Shown here: piece by piece, positions 43,702-47,761 of the stretch
Position numbering within the stretch: position 1 is the first letter of the stretch
How the letters are laid out: every line of letters starts with the position of its first letter
Assembly (NCBI GenBank): GCA_905479915.1
Contig: CAJQOH010000001.1
Location: forward strand, 1 to 47,761
Direction: 5' to 3'
Source of the DNA: an uncultured Flavobacteriales bacterium
Lineage (GTDB): Bacteria > Bacteroidota > Bacteroidia > Flavobacteriales_E > Vicingaceae
Length of the DNA: 47,761 nucleotides
The notes under the pieces: generated by a model
Seen by the model: only the letters and a program-made list of their open reading frames with translations
Database searches by the model: none
Told to the model about the DNA's origin: nothing
Made by a program: the position numbers and the translations under genes

Positions 43702-43765
43702 GAGTCCTTGTAGGCCAAAATCACAAAACCCCTTAAGATCATTGATGTTGAGGGATTTTGTTTTA
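43702..43765 (+). other. Remnant of tRNA 3' end with second terminator-like hairpin
   Basis: GAGTCCTTGTAGGCC (43702-43716) matches GAGTCCTTGTGGGCC in the tRNA (43587-43601) except for one base. It is followed, as in the real gene, by a hairpin (43724-43733 with 43751-43760, one mismatch) and a T-rich tract. This looks like the degraded 3' end of a second tRNA copy, or a short scar left by an element that recombined at the tRNA 3' end. The rest of 43649-43885 shows no gene. Confidence 0.5.
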
Positions 43766-43885
43766 TTAAAAGATATATTCCTTACAGGCTATTAACTATA
43801 AAAATTCCACATTACATGCGTTTTGTAGCTTCTTTTTGTACAGATTTTATCGATTTTCCAATTAATTTTAGACCCTCTAAGCCTA

Positions 43886-45190
43886 TTATTCTTTAATAAA
43901 CTTAGAAGTAAACAGTTGATTATCACCAATGATTCTTACAACATAAATTCCCGCAGGTAATTCTGATATATTAACAGTAATTTCTTCGTTAGAATCAATC
44001 AAACTCAATCCATAAACTAATTTACCAGTATGATCTATTATCTTAACATCAAAAGAACCTTTAGCGTTTTGTGGTAGTGTTAGGTTAATTGCATTTTTTG
44101 AAGGATTAGGATATGCATCTAATTCCTGTGTTAAAAAATCACTTTCTCTAACAGAGGTCGTTGATAAACAAGTAATACCAGAAGTAGGAATTGTTGCTGT
44201 TCCTTCATTATTATCACTTACAGGAGTTCCATAATAAGTTGTTCCTACATAAAAAGGAAACTGGGGTGTTCCTGCTACATCTACAGTAACAAAATAAGCA
44301 TAAGTTCCATTAGGATATTCGGGTGTTACACAATATCTACCATTATGCTCATCCAAAGTACCTAAACTACTAATGTACTCATAATCCTGTATAAATGCTC
44401 CTAAATCCCATTGACCGCCATTAGTTACAGCCGGACCAGCAGAGCTAGCTGTAGACCCATCAGGCAAAAGAGTTCTAACTGTTATATTTCTTAATTGATA
44501 ACTAGAAGTCATTCTACTAACTCCACTTGTATTATCTGTAGCTGTTGTATAACCAAATGGACCATAAACTGGAAATCCATCATTAGCAAAACCAACTATT
44601 GGAGAATGGACTGTGCCGGGGTCATCGTATAATCTAAATGGTGTTGAATGTGAGTGATACCTTCCGGTTTGTTGTGGATGAGCAGCAAAAGCAGTATCCA
44701 ACGTTGGTCCTTCACTATAATAAGCTTCTCCAACCCAAACTCCATCTCCCATAGGGCTAGTAGATCCCGAACTAACTTGATAAGATTTTCCATCACTTAA
44801 TCCGAACATTGGAATACCATTCGTTAGAACACCAACAATATTCTCTTCTGGCACTTGTTCAGTACCACTACCGGCTACAGGATTTCTAGGGAACTCAAAA
44901 GCGAACCCCTGAGCTGAAGGAGTATTTGGATTATTAAATTGCCCCATATCATTTGTCATTCCTTCTGCTTCAATCCAAACATTATTATTATCATAACAAA
45001 CAGATAGCACATCTGCTAAATCAGAAGAGGCTACAAACGTATATGTCGGACTTTGCATACTTCCTGATGGCTGCCAATAAGATGATGTTTTATTTGTGGT
45101 ATTAAGAATCCATGAATCAAGTTCTGGAGTTTGTGCGAAAATTGTTGATGTTGCAAAGCATAACAATACTAAAATATAATTTTTCTTCAT
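43886..45190 (-). CDS. YHYH-domain secreted protein with T9SS type A sorting domain
   Basis: This 434-residue protein has a signal peptide (ending SNSTIFAQ-like TSTIFAQ). A YHYH-type domain spans about residues 90-330, with QTGRYHSHSTPF, IVGFANDGFPVYGPFGY, LDEHNGRYCVTPEYPNGTYAY and FPFYVGTTYYG. The C-terminus is a type A sorting domain (LDAYPNPSKNAINLTL ... GIYVVRII). The YHYH family is named for its conserved motif, written YHSH here, and its biochemical role is not established. It is expected to be exported and attached or released by T9SS. Confidence 0.85.
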   Translation of the reverse strand: MKKNYILVLLCFATSTIFAQTPELDSWILNTTNKTSSYWQPSGSMQSPTYTFVASSDLADVLSVCYDNNNVWIEAEGMTNDMGQFNNPNTPSAQGFAFEFPRNPVAGSGTEQVPEENIVGVLTNGIPMFGLSDGKSYQVSSGSTSPMGDGVWVGEAYYSEGPTLDTAFAAHPQQTGRYHSHSTPFRLYDDPGTVHSPIVGFANDGFPVYGPFGYTTATDNTSGVSRMTSSYQLRNITVRTLLPDGSTASSAGPAVTNGGQWDLGAFIQDYEYISSLGTLDEHNGRYCVTPEYPNGTYAYFVTVDVAGTPQFPFYVGTTYYGTPVSDNNEGTATIPTSGITCLSTTSVRESDFLTQELDAYPNPSKNAINLTLPQNAKGSFDVKIIDHTGKLVYGLSLIDSNEEITVNISELPAGIYVVRIIGDNQLFTSKFIKE

Positions 45191-45550
45191 CGTTTATTTT
45201 TTAATGATTTAAATATAAAACTCTTTAATATAAAAACACCCTACCTCAACAAAAAAACATTAATGATTCCCAAACAATTTTGTAGCGCAAGTATTATAAT
45301 CTCCAACTATTAGGTAACATATAACCCCCCGTGCTTAAATTAAACCCTCCACCGTTTATTAAATTTACCTGCTTTAAAAGAGCATAGTTTTTGAATATAT
45401 TTTACGCAGGTTATTACAAAAGAAAATAGCTTTAAACTGACTTCAAATCTATGCGAAATCTATCGATAAAAAGTATTCAAATTCAAGATAGGAATGGCTA
45501 GTTATTTTAATTAATATTGATAAAAGTATCTGGAGATAACCCTAATAATT
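45191..45550. other. Non-coding gap between divergent genes
   Basis: This 360-base gap separates the minus-strand YHYH gene from the plus-strand histidine kinase. It is AT-rich and must hold the promoters of both. I see no open frame with coding character and no strong promoter match. An imperfect inverted pair, ACCTGC near 45368 and GCAGGT about 40 bases later, could be a regulatory site, but that is weak. Confidence 0.5.
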
Positions 45551-47512
45551 ATGAGTAAACCTTTTGTCATTTTTCTTCTTTTAATTTATACATCAACAAA
45601 CGCGAACAATGTAGATTCTCTGTTTACAGAATATCAAAACGTACAAAACAACGACACCACAAGAGTTAAATACTTACTTGACGTTTTACCAGCTATATGC
45701 AACAAAAATGCAGATAGCGCCTTAGCAATAGCAAAAGAATCTTACGGTTTGATAGAAGAAATAAATCTTCCATTTTGGACAGCTAAATACCATTTTCATT
45801 TAGCTTTATGCTACCGCAAAAAAGAAAACTATTTTCAAGAACTTAAAGAATATAATAATGCCAGATCCTTATTAAGCACACACAACTTCAACACCCTTCT
45901 TGCTCAAATTTATCTTGGTGAAGGCACCGCCTACCTTAAAACAGGAAAACATCCAAAAGCAATTGACGCATTCTTAAACGCGATTAAATCTGCGGGTCAA
46001 CACGACAACATTATAAAGTTTAAAGCATACTCCAATATAGGTATTGCACATCGACAAATGAATGAACCTCAAATTTGCATTAACTATTATCATAAAGCAA
46101 AACAGGAACTATTAAAAGAAACCAATCCTAATTTATTATTACTTGCAAAGTCTGACATGAATATTGCAAATATTTTCACGCAAATGGAGCGCCCGGATTC
46201 TGCTTTGCTTTATCATCAAAAAAGTTACGAAATATTTGTTAAGGAAAAAGCGCTTCTACCACAAGCCGTTTCATTAATTAATCAAGGTTGGATTCATTAT
46301 GAGCTTGGAAACCACAAGGATTATTTAGAATACACCTTAGCATCAATAGAAATAAGCAAATCAAAAAACAACTTACAAATTTTAGCTGAAGGGTATAGAA
46401 GTTTTGCATCTTATTATTCCGAACAAAACAATACTAAAGAGGCTATTACTTATTGTACATTGTTATTAGATATTTCAAACAAATTAAATTCTAAGCAATT
46501 ACAACTCTTTGCTTACGAAATACTATCAAAAATTTATCAAGGCGTTAACAAACATGATTTAGCAATGCAATATCTTCAAAAGCATATTGCGTTAAAAGAC
46601 AGCATGATAAACGAAAAAAACACACGTGAAATCATTACTAAAGAGCTCAACTTTGAATTTGAGAAAAAAACATTGGCGGACAGCTTAATGTTTGAAGATG
46701 CTAAATTAATTAGAGATCTCAAAATTAAGGCACAAACTAAACAGTCCTATTATCTAATCTTTTTTATTGTTTTAATATTAATTTTTGCAAGCTTCATTTT
46801 TAACAGGTTTAAAAAAAGCCAAAAACAGCAAAAAATAATTGAACAACAAAAAGAACTACTCAATAAAGAATTTACACACCTTAAAGAGTTTGCAGAAAAT
46901 GCTTCGCACGAAATCCAAACTCCAATGGCTATAATTCAATCTAAATTAGATTCTCTACTGCAATCATCAAACCTTACAGAAGAGCACATTAATCATATTT
47001 CAAGTGTCTCTAACGCTTCTCAAAGACTTTCTACGCTTAATAGATCTTTACTGCTCTTGTCAAAAATTGAGAACAACCAATTTAATGAAAAAGACCCAGT
47101 GAATTTTTCTGTATTACTTGAACAACAATTGGATGATTTAAAAGAAATTTTTATTGATAAAAGTCTTGACGTAATTCAAAATATTAAACCAGATATTACA
47201 ATTGAGGGGAACCCTTTTTTAAGTGATATTATAATTTCGAACCTTCTTAAAAATGCTATTGCTCACAATATAAAAAATGGTTCTATTGAAATTACACTTA
47301 ATGAATCCTTCTTGATAATTAAAAACACTGGACATGTATTAAATACGTCTCCAAAAGAATTGTTTAAACGTTTTAAAAAGCAGGGTAGTAGTGCACAAAG
47401 TACTGGCTTAGGTTTGGCTATCGTTCAAAAATCATGTGCTTTTTCAAACTGGACTGTTAATTATGAATATAGTGACAAACAGCATACATTAACTGTTTCT
47501 TTTAACCCTTAA
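45551..47512 (+). CDS. TPR-containing sensor histidine kinase
   Basis: This 653-residue protein has a signal peptide, a periplasmic TPR array over about residues 30-370 (for example TGKHPKAIDAFLNAIKSAG and later RPDSALLYHQKSYEIFVKEK), a membrane helix at about 398-418 (YYLIFFIVLILIFASFIF), a coiled linker, a HisKA domain with the phosphorylated His at residue 453 (NASHEIQTPMAII), and a HATPase domain with the N-box Asn at 568 (NLLKNAIAHN) and G-box STGLGLAIV. It is complete. The usual response-regulator partner is not in the window; 109 bases after the stop the IS-like repeat begins. A partner may lie beyond the element or have been displaced. Confidence 0.9.
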   Translation: MSKPFVIFLLLIYTSTNANNVDSLFTEYQNVQNNDTTRVKYLLDVLPAICNKNADSALAIAKESYGLIEEINLPFWTAKYHFHLALCYRKKENYFQELKEYNNARSLLSTHNFNTLLAQIYLGEGTAYLKTGKHPKAIDAFLNAIKSAGQHDNIIKFKAYSNIGIAHRQMNEPQICINYYHKAKQELLKETNPNLLLLAKSDMNIANIFTQMERPDSALLYHQKSYEIFVKEKALLPQAVSLINQGWIHYELGNHKDYLEYTLASIEISKSKNNLQILAEGYRSFASYYSEQNNTKEAITYCTLLLDISNKLNSKQLQLFAYEILSKIYQGVNKHDLAMQYLQKHIALKDSMINEKNTREIITKELNFEFEKKTLADSLMFEDAKLIRDLKIKAQTKQSYYLIFFIVLILIFASFIFNRFKKSQKQQKIIEQQKELLNKEFTHLKEFAENASHEIQTPMAIIQSKLDSLLQSSNLTEEHINHISSVSNASQRLSTLNRSLLLLSKIENNQFNEKDPVNFSVLLEQQLDDLKEIFIDKSLDVIQNIKPDITIEGNPFLSDIIISNLLKNAIAHNIKNGSIEITLNESFLIIKNTGHVLNTSPKELFKRFKKQGSSAQSTGLGLAIVQKSCAFSNWTVNYEYSDKQHTLTVSFNP

Positions 47513-47620
47513 AAGAGTCTTTAACAATAATTAATCCTATACCTTTCAATCTTATGTTTTGTTAAAAAATCAAGACAACACTCCCTATTTGACAAACTAT
47601 ATTCTCCCAAATTAAAAACC

Positions 47621-47761
47621 AATAATACCAAATTAATTTCATAAAACGTTATATTTTGTGTATTTTTAAGGTATGGGAAAAGTATTTGAAATCACGATTA
47701 AAGAGAGTTTATCAGCGTTGAAATTGCAACGAAAAAGAGAAAAAAGTCAAAAGAAAAAGCT
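47621..47761 (+). mobile_element. Right terminal copy of the IS-like repeat (partial)
   Basis: Exact inverted copy of positions 1-141. The outer flank (47513-47620) has no similarity to the left flank, so 47621 should be the true edge of the repeated unit, or within a few bases of it. The copy contains an AT-rich leader of about 52 bases and then the start of the shared frame at 47673. Both copies read outward from the window. Confidence 0.7.
47673..47761 (+). CDS. N-terminal fragment of a probable transposase (right copy)
   Basis: Identical in sequence to the left-hand fragment: ATG at 47673 followed by 28 further codons, open to the window edge. It has a short acidic/hydrophobic start (MGKVFEITIKES) and then a strongly basic stretch. 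The reading frame and its position in a repeated sequence favour a transposase. No family can be assigned. Confidence 0.5.
   Translation, partial: MGKVFEITIKESLSALKLQRKREKSQKKK

Noticed and set aside
43800-43885. A short minus-strand coding stretch after the YHYH gene (LKLIGKSIKSVQKE...)
   Set aside because: It has no start codon or homology that I recognise and is out of frame with the YHYH gene; probably chance.
45191-45550. A small RNA or short gene in the 360-base gap
   Set aside because: No stable hairpin with T-run, no good open frame and no promoter-terminator pair was seen.
1-47761. The whole window as an assembly palindrome or hairpin artefact
   Set aside because: The inverted identity ends cleanly at 141/142 and 47620/47621, and the interior is not self-complementary. 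A multi-copy element explains the ends better.
1-47761. A composite transposon carrying 47 kb between two inverted IS copies
   Set aside because: The content is mostly core housekeeping and envelope genes in typical Bacteroidota order. No target duplication can be seen, so this is not supported.
1-47761. CRISPR arrays, phage genes, toxin-antitoxin pairs, restriction systems or biosynthetic clusters
   Set aside because: None of the genes or repeats has the required features; the window is mostly housekeeping and envelope genes.

Overview
The window looks like chromosomal DNA from a low-GC member of the Bacteroidota, most likely Flavobacteriales. Evidence: secreted proteins end in type IX secretion (T9SS) sorting domains of both type A (YPNP...GIYFLK-like) and type B (CHU_C, FTPDGDGxND-like). 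There are also a BshA-type bacillithiol glycosyltransferase, RemB/Wzi-like outer-membrane proteins, two OmpH genes beside bamA, promoter-like TAnnTTTG boxes, and no obvious Shine-Dalgarno sequences. No species can be named from this.

Both ends of the window are the same 141 bp sequence in inverted orientation (1-141 and 47621-47761). Each copy carries the first 29 codons of one reading frame. The window therefore appears to be a unique segment bounded by two copies of an insertion-sequence-like repeat and cut off inside each copy.

Layout. 1-11.7 kb: four secreted or envelope genes on the minus strand (a seven-repeat propeller protein, a TPR/LuxR-type regulator, and two CHU_C cargo proteins) plus gpmI on the plus strand. 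The TPR regulator and the largest CHU_C gene are each interrupted by one in-frame stop codon, with clear coding sequence on both sides. 11.9-19 kb: an M20 dipeptidase, a LEA14-like lipoprotein, a capsule/gliding unit (RemB-like, WecA-like, RemB-like) and two small conserved hypotheticals. 19.1-20.2 kb: bshA. 20.2-30.3 kb: a ten-gene minus-strand envelope cluster: CBS protein, BamA-like barrel, nadK, two DUF6089-like proteins, uppS, bamA, ompH, ompH, murI. 30.3-35.8 kb: pdxJ, two lipoproteins, tsaB, an OmpA-family protein, an unrecognised secreted protein, and a GldL-like membrane protein whose expected start codon is ATT. 35.9-41.4 kb: metH with a SAM-I riboswitch and terminator, then asnS. 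41.5-47.5 kb: a secreted protein, methylmalonyl-CoA epimerase, a HAD phosphatase, a CAT-anticodon tRNA with a decayed partial copy, a YHYH-domain T9SS cargo protein, and a TPR histidine kinase that runs up to the right-hand repeat.

Most genes are housekeeping or envelope genes typical of the phylum. I found no defence system, prophage, CRISPR array or biosynthetic cluster. The most notable signals are the inverted IS-like ends, the cluster of single-base coding lesions (two nonsense codons, one lost ATG, one TTG-only start), a domain nested inside a choice-of-anchor-L domain, the riboswitch whose terminator abuts the metH start, and the tRNA-fragment scar.
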